Below are positions 1 to 11,376 of a DNA stretch of 64,000 nucleotides, piece by piece. The stretch covers positions 1,302,001 through 1,366,000 of the forward strand of contig JAZKJV010008261.1 of NCBI GenBank assembly GCA_037367405.1, read 5' to 3'. The translations under genes were made by a program, and so were the position numbers. The stretch comes from Ottelia alismoides. Its lineage: Eukaryota; Streptophyta; Magnoliopsida; Alismatales; Hydrocharitaceae. Every line of letters starts with the position of its first letter. Position 1 is the first letter of the stretch. The notes beneath the pieces were generated by a model. The model searched no databases. It saw only the letters and a list, made by a program, of their open reading frames with translations, and was not told the origin of the DNA.

Positions 1-2290
1 ACGAGGTACCCTAGAGCTCTCCTAACCTATCTGTGACAGAGATTTGGACTAAGAGTGAGCAACGACGGTGGTCCACCTCCGGTGAGATTCGCGGCGTATC
101 TTCGCCGCGTAGCAGCTCCTCCGACGAGATGCTTGAGCTCGGGTTGCTACTGGCCCTAAAGCGACGACCAGAGTCTCCACCGCGAGCCTCAGATCCTAGG
201 TCGCCTCCTCCATTCCTTCTCCGATCTTCTTCTTTGTCCCCTTTGATTTTCTCGCCTTCTCCGATCGACAACACACCTCACCAACCATCGCCTGAGCTCT
301 GCCTTGGAGCTCTCATCTTCACGGCACCTTCAGACCACCTTCACGAAATGTCGCACCATCTCCGACCATCGCTCCATCGATTACGGCGGAAGAACACCTT
401 TGCCGGGCCACCGCTTCACGCCACAGGCCTCGCACCACTCCCTGCACTTCACGCAAACACGAGCACCATCTTTTGGCATCAGCTAACCTCGTAGGAGCTA
501 CTATCTTCATTAGTCGAAAGCGTAGCCGGAGCTCCATCGAGCTTCATCGTCTCCGACCTACAGACCTCCCCAGCTTTGTCTAGACATGCCGATCGCTCTG
601 CCATGCCTCCACGACCGTTTCGAGCTACCCAAGAGTCTCCAGCGATCTACATCGACCACGGGGGAAGGAGGTGAAGCTAGGAGGGTTTTGCCAGAGCTCC
701 GCCAAGTCCGCCGCAGGGGGCGGCAGACCGGAGGAACACGACAAGCAACCACCGTCTAATTGTCTTGATCAGACGGTCCAGATCGAGCCATGTCACCTGC
801 TCTAGCCTCCGTTGGATTAGGACGATCTAACGGTCTTAATTCGCCCACGTCGCCATCGCCAGCCCAACTCCAAGATTAAATGCCACAATCGGATCAATCT
901 TGATCTGATGGCCCACATCACGCCATGAAGTCAGCTACCACCACCGTTGGATCGACCTTGATCTAACAATCCAAGGCACGCCATGTATCCAGCTCCAACA
1001 GCGATTTGATCCCCAAAGATCGAACGGTCAATCGTGCACCACATAGCGCCCTCCGAACCTCTTCCCCGACCCTTAGGCTCGGAGCACCCGATCCAACTCT
1101 GAAGCACGCCCGAGCCTCCAGATCACCTGAGCCTCAGTCTGAGCCACCGAAGCTTCCCGAGCATAGCATCTCATGTACCTCTCACATGAGGTCTGGGTAA
1201 TTTTCACCGAGTCCCCTACAAGTTTTTAATATTGCAATTCAGTCCCTGCCAGGCACGTCACATGAGGAGCACATGTTCTTGTGTACATTTTGCACTCATA
1301 ACCTCAGCATTATAGGTATTTGAACTTTAGCCCTGTATGCATGTTTTGATTTAAGCAATTTTAATTTTTGTTTTGCATTTTGGTCCCTGTGTTTGCATGC
1401 ACATTTATGCATTCATTTATCATCATTTAAATTCCAGAAATTACATGTTGTAGAGTAAGTTGTGCTTTATCTTTGTGACATATGTCATATTTTTGTGAGC
1501 ATTGAAGAATTTAATATTATTATTTTTGTGGAAATTGACATAGTTCGCCCATTGTGTGCTTTAAATTCTTTATTAAATTTATTTATTACTCCAAAAGTCA
1601 TCATAAAATCTCAATAGGTTTAGTTTAAGTTCTACACTGTGACCAATAGTCAAACCATTTGTACGCATCACGAGGCCTGAATAAATTAAATAGTATTTTG
1701 CTTAATTGATTTTTAATAGGTCCAATACACATCATTTTTTAGGTCTATTATTTTTCCTGGATTCCTTTCACATAGAACCATTAGGATAATTTTTATATCT
1801 GAAAATAATGTACCTTGGTATTTATTAAAATTAATTCTGCAAAAACTACCCTACATCCTTATGAAATTCATATTTAATTCATTTAGAGTCTAAAAATCCC
1901 AATAAAATTGCAGTAGCTTAGTTTCATTGCATATCATATTCTGGCCAAGTTTCATTAATTTTGGATATAATTTGACCATCTTTCAAATTTAACCTTAAAA
2001 TTTGGCTCGAATTGCATTGTGTTTTCTTTAATTGCATGAAAAATAAAAACCAAAAATATTCCCCTGAAGATCTAAAATTGAAATTGACTTTAAATTCACC
2101 TAAGGAGAAAGCTGCCTCCCTGAGTTCGACCTTGGGCTTGCCCACGTAAAAAACATTCTGCCGCTTGTGTTTAGTTGAACATTAATCAGAGTGGTTTTTT
2201 ATCAGTCTCGATTACCCGACTACAACGAACTTAACATTTAATTCGATCATTAATCCGGCTGAATTAGGTAGGGTAGTCAAAGGCTCTTCA
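1..2290 (+). repeat. E1 5' LTR, partial (R/U5 side)
   Basis: Collinear with 13070-15367, starting with the shared ACGAGGTA...CTAGAGCTCTCCTAA stretch. It ends in ...GGCTCTTCA, three bases before the primer site. The upstream promoter part lies outside the window. Open frames here on both strands are chance frames in LTR sequence. The last 900 bases are AT-rich and match the 3' LTR with many substitutions and small indels. Confidence 0.9.
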
Positions 2291-2293
2291 AAA

Positions 2294-2311
2294 TGACGCC
2301 ATTGCCGGGGA
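2294..2311 (+). other. E1 primer binding site (tRNA-Asp type, degenerate)
   Basis: TGACGCCATTGCCGGGGA starts three bases after the LTR end. It differs at two positions from TGGCGCCGTTGCCGGGGA, the complement of the plant tRNA-Asp 3' end, which is present intact in E6. Minus-strand DNA synthesis is normally primed here. Confidence 0.85.
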
Positions 2312-3291
2312 GGCACGGTTTAGGTTAATTTTTAGGAAATTTTGATTTTAGATTTTCCATCTCCAGGTAGTCTGATTCTCGGCCTTTTCTTATGAATATT
2401 TTCTGTTCAATTTCTTTTTGTTTATTTTGTGTCATCCTTTATATGACCTCCATTTATTTTTGTGCGAGGAATACGAGGAATCGAAGGTGCTTCACCAAGC
2501 AAGCCAAGGAACCCGCATTAAAATAATTTGAGTGTTTTTTGAGGATTTGTAATTTTTCTTTTATTTTCTTTGCACTTTTCCAGCAATTCCCATTTGGGTT
2601 CTCGCACGTGTAAATAATAATAAAATCAGGACTGATAAATAAAATTGACCAAAAAAATTAAATAAAATTGGAAATTCTATTTGCGGGAGATTAACCCCGA
2701 CCTTGATTTTATGTTGCGTGAGGGTACTAGAGTGTGTGTGCACACCCTAAGGTAGAGCCAAAAATCCCTACCTTACATATCGCGTACCCCGATCCGAGCA
2801 AATATCACAGCTGAACTATGGGTTCAACTGACCAGCGCCAAGTAGCCTCCGCCTAATCCGGTAGGTAGATATGGGCGAAATTGCAGTGCACCGCAACAAG
2901 TTGCTAGTAGCCTCTGCCTACTCCGGCAGTTAGATAGGGGTGAAGTTACAGCCTTGTTAGCCTCCGCCTACTCTGTAGGTAGATAGGGGTAGGTCCTTGA
3001 ACTTTCGGGTGGTGATAGGAGCCGAGAAAGGAAGGACGTTGGTATCTTAGGTAACATGTTAAACAGGGGAGACGCATCTGGCTTTGAGCCGACTCCCCTA
3101 TAGGCCGCGTAACCTTTGCTACTTGCTTGAAAAATCACACTTAAAACCAGTCAGACTAATCGGACTCGGTTTTGGGCCCTTCACCGTATTGAGTGTGAAA
3201 ATCAGGGTTTGTGATTCACTTGCTTGCTTCAGGTAGGAGTAAAATCCTATCTTTACATTTATACTCTCGATTCTTCTTCTCTCCATCCAAG
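2312..3291 (+). other. E1 untranslated leader with a three-unit hairpin repeat
   Basis: Noncoding leader between primer site and gag. Bases 2842-2995 hold three degenerate copies of TAGCCTCCGCCTACTCCGG, each followed by TAGGTAGAT(A)GGG. The core CCTAC-tccg-GTAGG can fold into a small hairpin. In retroelements leaders of this kind carry packaging or dimerisation signals; that role here is inference. Confidence 0.6.
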
Positions 3292-5624
3292 ATGACTGAC
3301 TGGGGGGATATCTACTTACGCTTTGCAAATCTTTCCTTGAGCCCCTCACGAAGTTCATCTTCATCGGCCCAAGTGCAACTTGAGCCAACCTGAGCTCATG
3401 ACCCTCTTGAGTTCGGGATCCATCACTCTCAGGGTGGTTACCCTCAAACTAACCCTTTTCTCTCCTCTAATCTCACCGAGGAAAACCATCGCCTCGATGA
3501 GAATGTCTTCATTGATATTTCCTCTAACCTAGACCACCTTCTTTACCCTGGAAAAGAGGACAAGATGCCGAAGAAACACCCAGACGAAGAGGGACCCAGA
3601 GATGACCCCATGCACCAAGTCCTGGCCCGATTAGCTAAAGCCGAGCAGCTGAATGCAGAACTTATGGCTAGGCTGGGATAGATGATTGAGGCAGAGGGAA
3701 TTGACCGACCCATGGTAGATGCCTACAACCCAGCAGAAAATGAGGTGCATAGTTGGCCTGTACATGTGGTTCCCCCTGAAGCGTTCGAGCTGAAGCCCCA
3801 CTTTCGGAGTCTCCTATCGAAGTTCAATGGGAACGCCAACGAAGAACCTTATGATTTCTTGATAGACTTTGAGCTGGTTTGCAAAAACCTTAGTCACCCT
3901 AGGGTTGGGCAAGACTACATCAGGCTGAAGGCTATCCCGTTTGCCTTAGGAGATAAGGCTGCTCATTGGCTGAAAAATCTCAGGGTAAGATGTACGACCT
4001 GGATGCAGTTCAAGGATTTATTCTTGAAGAAGTTCTACCCGCTCAGTAGGACCAACCAGATGAGAACCAAGATCGCAAGTTTTTCCCAGGGACGCATCAT
4101 GAAGCCTGGGATAGATTCAATGACTTAACTCAGAATTGCCCCTGCCATGGCATTACCAAAGCGATCTTAGTCCAGACCTTGTTCTGTGGCATGACCCCGA
4201 AGATGTAGGGGTTAGTGAGTGAAACATGTGGAGGAAGCTATCTCAATAAGAATGAAGATGCCGTATGGAAGATCCTAGAGCAGATGGCAGAAATAGGCAG
4301 ATCTCAGTCCATCAGGGCCTATCAGTTGTCTCCATCAAGCCTATCTAATGAGACAACTCAGAGGACTGTAGCGGATCTGACGGATTACCTCATCCCCAAC
4401 ATGGGGATAATAGCCGATAAGCTTACTATGGTAGAGCAGATCCATAAGAGGATCACCGACACTTTCACGATTGCCGAAACAAGTGGAGGAATTGACTGAG
4501 AAGGTAGCCAAGACACGACTACCTGCCCCTTTTGCACCACATGTGCCTGTACATCGAGTCCATCTTGTACAGGAGCATGTACAGGGGCCTCAGAGTAGCC
4601 GGGTTGAGGAGCAACAGTACACTCAGCAGGAACAGTACGCACCCCCACAAGTGGAGACAGTCTACGAGGAGCCTCCGTAGGTGTTTGAGATCAACGTGCT
4701 GTGGTACAACCATGACCCCATCGACAGACAGTCGAGGACAGGGAATGGTCAGCCACACCGACCTTCCCTAGCTTACTAGGAAACCAGCTTCGTCCCTGCA
4801 CAGTGCTTTGTACAATCCCGACCCAGACAAGGGTACCAGCCTCAGTAACACCAGCAGCAGCGCACGTTCCACTCGGGCCAGCAGGGCCTCCACCACCTTC
4901 CCACCAGCAGCAGTATCGGCATGGCCAGTAGGGCCAGTATAAACACTCGTCCTCTAGTCAGCAGCAACAAGCCTTGCCCACAAGCGAATTGGAGTCCCTC
5001 AACTTGGCGATCCAGACCCTAACTGATAGGGTCCAACAGATACAGAATGATCACTTGGATATCCGAACTGCTCTGAACCGCGTTTCACACACCCAGGATC
5101 AACAGATGGTGCCAAAGACCCCAATTCCTGCTCAGGTTTATGCCAACCCAAATAGCCTAAATCACGGTCAGAACTGACCATGAGATCAGGTATAATATTC
5201 AGATAACTCTCTATCTGAACATGAAATCCTTTCGTATGATAATGTTAATCATATGTCCCTCAGGAGCGGAAGGACCGTGATCGTACCTGATCAGGCACGA
5301 GCACAGGAGGAAGACGCCATCAAGTTTCTACCTGAGGAGAACTTGGAGGCAGAGGAGCAGCACCACCACCACCACCAGCAGAAGAAGAGGATTTCCAAGT
5401 CCTTGAAGAAGAAGGAGAAGAGCACCAGCAGTGAGTCTGGCAAAACCGATGAGGAGCCCACACCTCCATCTGAGGAGGACATTCCACAAGTTGCGGAAGA
5501 CGCATCACCTATTTCTCAAATGCAATTTGTTTTTCATCCAAATCAGAGTCAGTGTCAAAGTCAGAGTCGAAGTCTTGTAAAGATCTCAGTTTCTCGCTTT
5601 AATGAAAATCCCGTAGTTTCATAA
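3292..5624 (+). pseudogene. gag: E1 gag (capsid polyprotein), broken
   Basis: Gag would form the cytoplasmic virus-like particle. The frame starts at ATG 3292 (MTDWGDIYLRF), the first ATG after the leader with continuing homology. It is interrupted by in-frame stops at 3391 and 3679 and then by frame changes near 4128 and 4499. The capsid-like region at 3682-4128 reads FELKPHFRSLLSKFNGNANEEPYDFL..., which aligns with E9 Gag (FELRHHTIQLLPKFHGLPTEEPHLHL). It continues with CGGSYLNKNEDAVWKILEQMAE in the next open segment (4215-4499). The tail at 5253-5624 is basic and acidic low complexity with a run of His codons at 5361-5375. I see no CCHC zinc knuckle. This copy cannot make a full product without readthrough and frame changes. 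Confidence 0.85.
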
Positions 5625-6965
5625 TATGAGTTATCTTCAATAGTCCCTTTCCCTCGTGCTCTTAAGGGTGGAAAGAAGAAAACAAAGAAAATCCAAAAAG
5701 ATGACCCTAAGATGGCAGAGTTCTGCAATAAGTATATCAAGGTCACAATCCCCTTTGATCAATATGTGGACATGACACCTGCATTCTAGAAGTAGCTTAA
5801 GGTGAGATGTACACCTACTAGGGTCAACAGGCAGACCAAAAGCCGTGTTGAGAAACACGTTCTGTCAATAGCCACTACTTGCACTATAAAGAATGCGTTT
5901 CCAAGGAAATGAAGGGACATGGGTGCCCATTATGTGGTGAGTCATGTCGATGATACCGCGTTTGCACGCACTCTCCTAGATAATGGATCCTCAATTAACT
6001 TGATGCCTACAACCCTCTATGAGCGGCTTAATCAAGGACCTCTTAGGAAATCCAGAGCATTACTCCAGTTTGCAGATAAATCAACCAAGAGGTCCTAGGG
6101 AGAATTGAGGAGCGTTATCATCAAAGTTGAGGGTCAGGAGTACATGGTGGACTTTATAGTCCTTGATATGGAAACCCCTCGAAATTGGAGAGATTCCCAT
6201 ATCATTTTAGGAAGGCCCTTCTTCAGAACAAGAGGGGCCTTATTTGATTACAAGATCGGGAATATTTAGTTCCAAACTCCGGGCAGAGATGAGGAACTTG
6301 AGATGAAGCAGACAAGGTGGCAGAGGCCAGATTCCGAATCTAGCACCGAGTACTCTTCGTCTGAAGCAGATAGCGTTCATGTAGGCACCGTTTGACCATG
6401 GAGACATAATCCAACTAGCACCGATGAGTCCCTCTCCTTTGGAGAAGATCTTGTGCATGAGTTAGTTAGCGAGAACCTTAGGAATGAGTACAACGTAGAA
6501 AGTGTATCCCCCTACATCTTTGATGATGTAGAGGCCGAACTAGGCATGTCTGTCCTTCCCTCTTTAGGACAATCAGAAGATGTGTATTATGAGTTAGATG
6601 TGGCTTTTGCCGATTGCTTGGAGACTTTTGACGATCCGACTCCAGAGTTAAATGAGTTGGTGGCAGTAACTTCAATGATAGATCCATCCACTATCAGCAC
6701 AGAGCCAGAATCGATTGAGACAGACTTTCTTGATGATCACACCTTACCTAAGCTCAAACCTTTACCCACAACACTTAAATACACCTTCCTTGTGGGACAA
6801 GAGAAGAAGTATCCGATCATCATCAGCTCGCGATTGACCGAGGAGCAGGAATCTCGCTTGCTAGAGATCCTGGAGAAAAAATTGCAAGGCGATAGACTGG
6901 AGCATCTCCAATCTCCACGGGATAAATCCCGCTCTGTGTTCGCACCATATCTACTTAGAAAATGA
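5625..6965 (+). pseudogene. E1 retropepsin-like protease and PR-RT linker, broken
   Basis: Around 5930-6270 the translation shows a retroviral-type aspartic protease: LLDNGSSINLMP (active-site loop), FADKSTKRS, VDFIVLDMETP and HIILGRPFF. The loop reads D-N-G instead of D-T/S-G. In-frame stops occur near 6098 and 6268. The linker at 6453-6965 is open (170 codons) and acidic. It ends in the segment that precedes RT in this family (PIIISSRLTEEQESRLLEILEK), matching E9 pol residues about 505-525. The order PR-linker-RT is the same as in E9. It is non-functional as a continuous frame. Confidence 0.8.
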
Positions 6966-8400
6966 GGCTAAACCCCCTCATGAAATCTAACACAGGTTGA
7001 ATCCAAATTTACGAGAGGTCGTGAAGAAGGAGATAGAGAAATGGTGTGATGCGGGTTTCATTTACCCCATCTCCGATTCCAAGTGGGTGGCACCTATCCA
7101 TGTTGTCCTGAAAAAGTAAGGAATTCAGACAACCACCAATGAGGACGGAGAGGAGATCGTGACACGAGTACCCACGTCATGGCACGTCTGTGTAGATTAC
7201 AAACGCCTGAATGCCGCGACGAAGAAGGATCATTTTCCCCTTCCATTCGTTGATCAGATCTTAGAAAGATTAGTGGTAAAAGAATTCTTCAGCTTCTTAG
7301 ATGGGTTCTCGGGATACAATCAAGTAGCCATAGCTCCTGAGGACCAGGAGAAAACCATGTTCACATGCCCCTTTGGTACCTATGCTTTCAGGCGCATGCC
7401 ATTTTGGTTATGCAATGCTCCGGATACATTTCAAAGGTGCATGATTGCAGTATTCGCCAAAATAATCGGTGAATTCCTGGAAGTCTTCATGGATGACTTC
7501 TCGGTCCACGACGATTCCTTTGATTCCTGTCTTAGGAATATGGATCGAGTCCTTAAACGGTGTTGTGAGGTCAATCTGGTGCTCTCTTGGGAGAAAAGTC
7601 ACTTCATGGTGACGGATGGCATTGTGTTTGGGCACGTCATCTCCAAGAGAGGAATATAGGTTGACCCTGCCAAGGTGGACGTGATCAGATGACTCCAGCC
7701 ACCAACCAACGTGAAACAGTTGCGGTCATTCCTCGGGCATGTTGGATTTTATCGGAGATTTATCAAGGATTTTTTGAAGATTGCCCGAATGCTAACTGAG
7801 CTTTTAGGCAAAGACATGGAGTTTATTATAGATCATAAATGTCTTGAGGCCTTTAAGCAATTACAAGGGATGATCATGGACATCCCGATCCTACAAGCCC
7901 CAGATTGGTCTCTTCCTTTTGAAATCCTGATGGACGTCTGAGATTTTGTTGTTGGAGCTGTGTTAGGACAGAGGAGGGATGGCGTCCCGTTTGCTATACA
8001 CTACGCAAGCAAAGTGCTTGATACCGCTCAGCGTAACTATACGGTTACCGAAAAGGAGATGCTCGTGGTAGTGTTCACCTTGGACAAGTTCAGATCTCAT
8101 TTGATTGGATCCAAGGTGATTGTGTTCACAGACAATACAACACTACAATATTTAATGAAAAAGAAGGATGCAGAGGCGCGTCTTCTTAGGTGGATTCTAC
8201 TCATACAAGAATTTGATTTGGATATTAGAGATAACCTGGAAAGAAGAACGTAGTGGCTGAACACCTCTCCTGTCTCGAAAATCTTGATGCTTTTGATGAT
8301 ACGCCTATTCGAGGCTCCTTCCCTGACAAGTGGTTTTTGTTATCGACTAAATCCCATGGTATGCCAACATCGCGAATTATCTTGTCTCCAAGAAAGTTCC
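6966..8400 (+). pseudogene. E1 reverse transcriptase and RNase H, broken
   Basis: RT motifs run in order from about 6990: RLNPNLREVVKKEI, FIYPISDSKWVAPIHVV, then CVDYKRLNAATKKDHFPLPF, DGFSGYNQVAIAPEDQEKTMF, FWLCNAPDTFQRCM and the catalytic box FMDDFSV. FWLC replaces the usual FGLC. From 7159 to 8253 one frame is kept with only three in-frame stops (7657, 7690, 7939). RNase H follows as [28 protein letters not shown] and [11 protein letters not shown]. The first catalytic aspartate region TDAS is replaced by MDV-stop-D. Frame is lost just after 8253. Family assignment to Ty3/gypsy is firm; activity is excluded by the stops. Confidence 0.9.
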
Positions 8401-9673
8401 CGATGATTGGCCCAAAAGCCACATAGACCGACTCAAGTCGGATTCAAGACATTACCATTGGGAGGATCCGATCCTTTTCTTTGAAGGACCGGATTGTGTC
8501 TGGAGATGGTGTATTCCTCAGGAGGAATATCAGAGTGTCCTTACTTTATGCCATAATCTGGAGGCAGGAGGACACCACTTCGTGAAGAGGACCGCATGGA
8601 AGGTCCGATTCTGTTTTGTGATGCGCTCACCTTTGCGAAGTCGTGCCAGTATGCCAACGAATGGGAGGAACCGTTGGTTCCTAGGATGAGATGCCGATGC
8701 ATCCTGTCATCATTTGTTATGTCTTTGACGCATGGGGCATCGACTTCATGGGCCCATTCCCGGTTAGCCACGGATTCAAATATATCCTTCTTGCAGTAGA
8801 CTATCTGTTAAGGTGGGTGGAGGCTATCCCAACCCGAGCCGCAGACAGTAGGACTGTCTGTAATTTCATTAGAGATCACACCATCTCTAGGTTCGGGATC
8901 CCCAAAGTGTTGAAATCTGATGGGGGTAGCCATTTTGTGAATAGAGAAGTGAAGAAACTCTTGAAGGATTACGGCATCGAACACCGTATCGCTAGTCCTT
9001 ACCACCCACAGACCAATGGCATGACAGAGGTGTTGAATAGGGAGGTGAAGACCATATTGCAGAAGCTTGTCCGCCCAGACAGGAAGGACGGGTCCCAGAT
9101 CTTGGATCAAGTCCTTTGGTCTTATAGGACATCTTACAAGACACCTTTAGGAACCTTCCCATTCAGAATGGTGTTTGGAAAGTCATGCCATTTGCCCACT
9201 GAATTAGTGCACAAATCTGAAAGGGCAATCAAGAAGGTCAACTGGAACACACACCTAGGGCAGAAACCGAGATAGATAGATCTTAATGAGCTTGTGGAAG
9301 TCAGAACCGAGCATATGACAACAGTTTGGTGTACAAGGACAAGGTAAAGTGTTGGCATGATAGATATATCAGACGAAAGACCTTTGTTCCAAGATAGAAG
9401 GTATGGTTGTTCAATGTGAGGCTAAAGGTTTTCCAAGGTAAGCTGAAATCCAAGTGGACGGGTCCATTCATAGTCCGTGCTATGCATGATAGTGGATGCG
9501 TAGAGATCTCAGATCTTACAGATGGAGCACAGGCATCCCTAGTTAATGGACAACTGCTGAAACACTTTGTCAAACCCAATGAACAGTTAGTACATGTTGA
9601 GGAGATTGTATTCATGCGCGAGACAGACTCAGCTGATACACATAAAGTCACGCATGAGACCTTGCAAAAATAA
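8401..9673 (+). pseudogene. E1 integrase, broken
   Basis: The N-terminal zinc-binding part (8401-8690) is scrambled by stops and frame changes. The catalytic core is open from 8691 to 9275: [10 protein letters not shown] (first Asp), LKSDGGSHF (second Asp), [20 protein letters not shown] (the Glu of the DDE triad, in TEVLN), and [17 protein letters not shown]. Another frame change follows. The C-terminal part at 9407-9673 holds FQGKLKSKWTGPFIV, the GPY/F module. The coding region ends at the TAA at 9671. No env-like frame follows. Confidence 0.88.
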
Positions 9674-9801
9674 GCTCTCGCCATCAGCAACATCTATAAG
9701 ATTCAGATCGTGATCCTTGTATATACTCGCCCTTCCTGTATATTCTTTCCCTCCCTCCCGCGACTCCAATCACTCGCCCCGCCTCCATATCTTTTCATGA
9801 C

Positions 9802-10056
9802 TATACTTAGGATGATCAGATCCTAAGTATAGGGGGGAGAGTGTCTCGAGTCCATTCACCATTCATTGTATATTCTACAGATCCCATCGGTCCTCATACT
9901 CACTCCTCTCCTATCCTTAGGCTGACTTGAGACTAAGTATAGGGGGGACCGATGCCCATCATGTATATATTCTCATCATTTTCCCCTCTTGACCTCGTCC
10001 GTCACATTTTTTATCTTCTTCTACACTTAGGCTGCCAGAGCCTAAGTATAGGGGGG
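9802..10056 (+). other. E1 array of three hairpins each ending in a PPT-like G tract
   Basis: Module 1 (9803-9837): ATACTTAGGAT, loop GATCAG, ATCCTAAGTAT, then AGGGGGG. Module 2 (9913-9947): CTTAGGCT, loop GACTTG, AGACTAAG, then TATAGGGGGG, with one stem mismatch. Module 3 (10024-10056): ACTTAGGCT, loop GCCAG, AGCCTAAGT, then ATAGGGGGG. The 3' part AAGTATAGGGGG is the same string as the genuine polypurine tract at 11364-11375. The inner stem pairs change together (GGAT/ATCC versus GGCT/AGCC). Confidence 0.85.
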
Positions 10057-10883
10057 CGTGCATATATTACATATATACTTTACCCATAACTCGTACTTTC
10101 GCGTATTTTTGTATATACTATACAATAATTATGGGGCGGGTAAAAATTGAAAAAAAAAATCATCAAAATCAAAGGCTTCTTATTTACTCTTGCATATCAT
10201 ATATGTATTTAAAAAATAAAGAAAAAAAGAGTCTTTCATTTCATTCATCTACATAGCATGTCATCTGCACCTCATCTGCATATCTGGCATATGCAATGTG
10301 AAAAGTTAGTGGGCTCTGAACCAAGTTATGAATATATATCGAGGATGGATTTGATTTGACCTTAATCAACCTAATTTCAGAGGAACCTTATAGGAACTGG
10401 AGTTAAGATTTTTTCAGGTCATGTGACTTAATTCTTTGAGTCCACAAGTCTATAGTCACATGTCATCTTGATTGGTCTAAGTAGAATATTTCATACACAC
10501 GCATGATTCTTTTAGACAGTGGCCTAACTTGGACAAGCACCATGCGCGTAGCTCTTCATTGATGAGGTGGTGAGGAGGTAGAATCCTTTAGCTTGGAGTA
10601 GCACACGGGTGGAAACATCCGTCCTCCTCTAGGGAGGGAAGTGCATCTCAACCTAGTTTGATAGCATTGACATCTAAGGACGGGATGCTGTGAGTTGCAA
10701 TAATGCTTCAAAACAGGGATAGTCTACTGGCTCAAGAGGGAAAAACTTCTGATGTACATGCTGCACCTTGTATATAGTTCGAGAAAAAAATTGCAAAAAC
10801 TCCAAAAAATAAGACAGACCTGAGTGAAAATAAAATACCTGTCGGAGTATGTATATTAGCAAGAAGTCTGTAGCTGGATGACT

Positions 10884-10931
10884 TGGCTACACTGGTCAGA
10901 CATCCCGGGATAGGTAGCTACACTGGCTACC
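10884..10931 (+). other. E1 twin TACACTG-loop hairpins
   Basis: Hairpin 1 (10884-10898): TGGC-TACACTG-GTCA, with one G-T wobble. Hairpin 2 (10913-10931): GGTAGC-TACACTG-GCTACC, perfect six-pair stem. The same seven-base loop recurs twice in E6, E8 and E9 at the same place, between the hairpin array and the PPT. The role is unknown. Confidence 0.75.
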
Positions 10932-11340
10932 ATCCATTCTTTTCTCCACCCCCTCCTCTTGAGTTGGTCACACTTGAACTTAGAAGGGAATACTCCGCTC
11001 CTCGAGGAAAGAGTTACTGGATCGGGTTATTGGAGTTACCTTGTTAGAGGAGGCTGCTTCTTAGCCATTTCTAATGTGGAGAGCTATCTTTCACTTACAC
11101 AGTACAAGTAAGAATCGTAGTCATCAGAAATTTACGTTTGAGGATTTGTTCTGACCTGACTATTAAGAAGTCTTGAATAGAAGACTTGTGGAACTTAAAG
11201 TTTGTTAGGTCTTAAGTTCAGAACTCAATAAGATTCCGCCACACAATTAATCCAAAGGTCGAGTCAAGCTCCATTTTCACCTTTTGTTCATGACCTTGGT
11301 ATGGAACCCAATTTCATTTCACTTTTGCATTTCATTTTAG

Positions 11341-11376
11341 TTGCTTGGGGACGAGCAATGTTTAAGTATAGGGGGT
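11341..11376 (+). other. E1 polypurine tract with upstream hairpin
   Basis: TTTAAGTATAGGGGGT abuts the 3' LTR start (TGATGAAT at 11377), the expected plus-strand primer position. Immediately upstream, TTGCT (11341-11345) pairs with AGCAA (11354-11358) around the loop TGGGGACG. Confidence 0.85.

Larger units (their letters stand above)
9674..11361 (+). other. E1 3' noncoding region between integrase and polypurine tract
   Basis: 1.7 kb without a supportable frame. It begins with a hairpin array (9802-10056), then has a block ending CATAACTCGTACTTTCGCG (10085-10103). Blocks shared with E6 and E9 follow, for example GACCTTAATC(A/C)ACCTAAT near 10358, and TCCTCCTCTAGGGAGGGA near 10621, which E9 keeps nearly unchanged. 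Twin TACACTG hairpins are at 10884-10931. Conservation of a noncoding region between diverged families suggests function in cis. Confidence 0.75.

Noticed and set aside
5361..5375. Run of histidine codons as a designed tag
   Set aside because: It is a short CAC repeat within the low-complexity tail of the E1 gag remnant, with no vector sequence around it.
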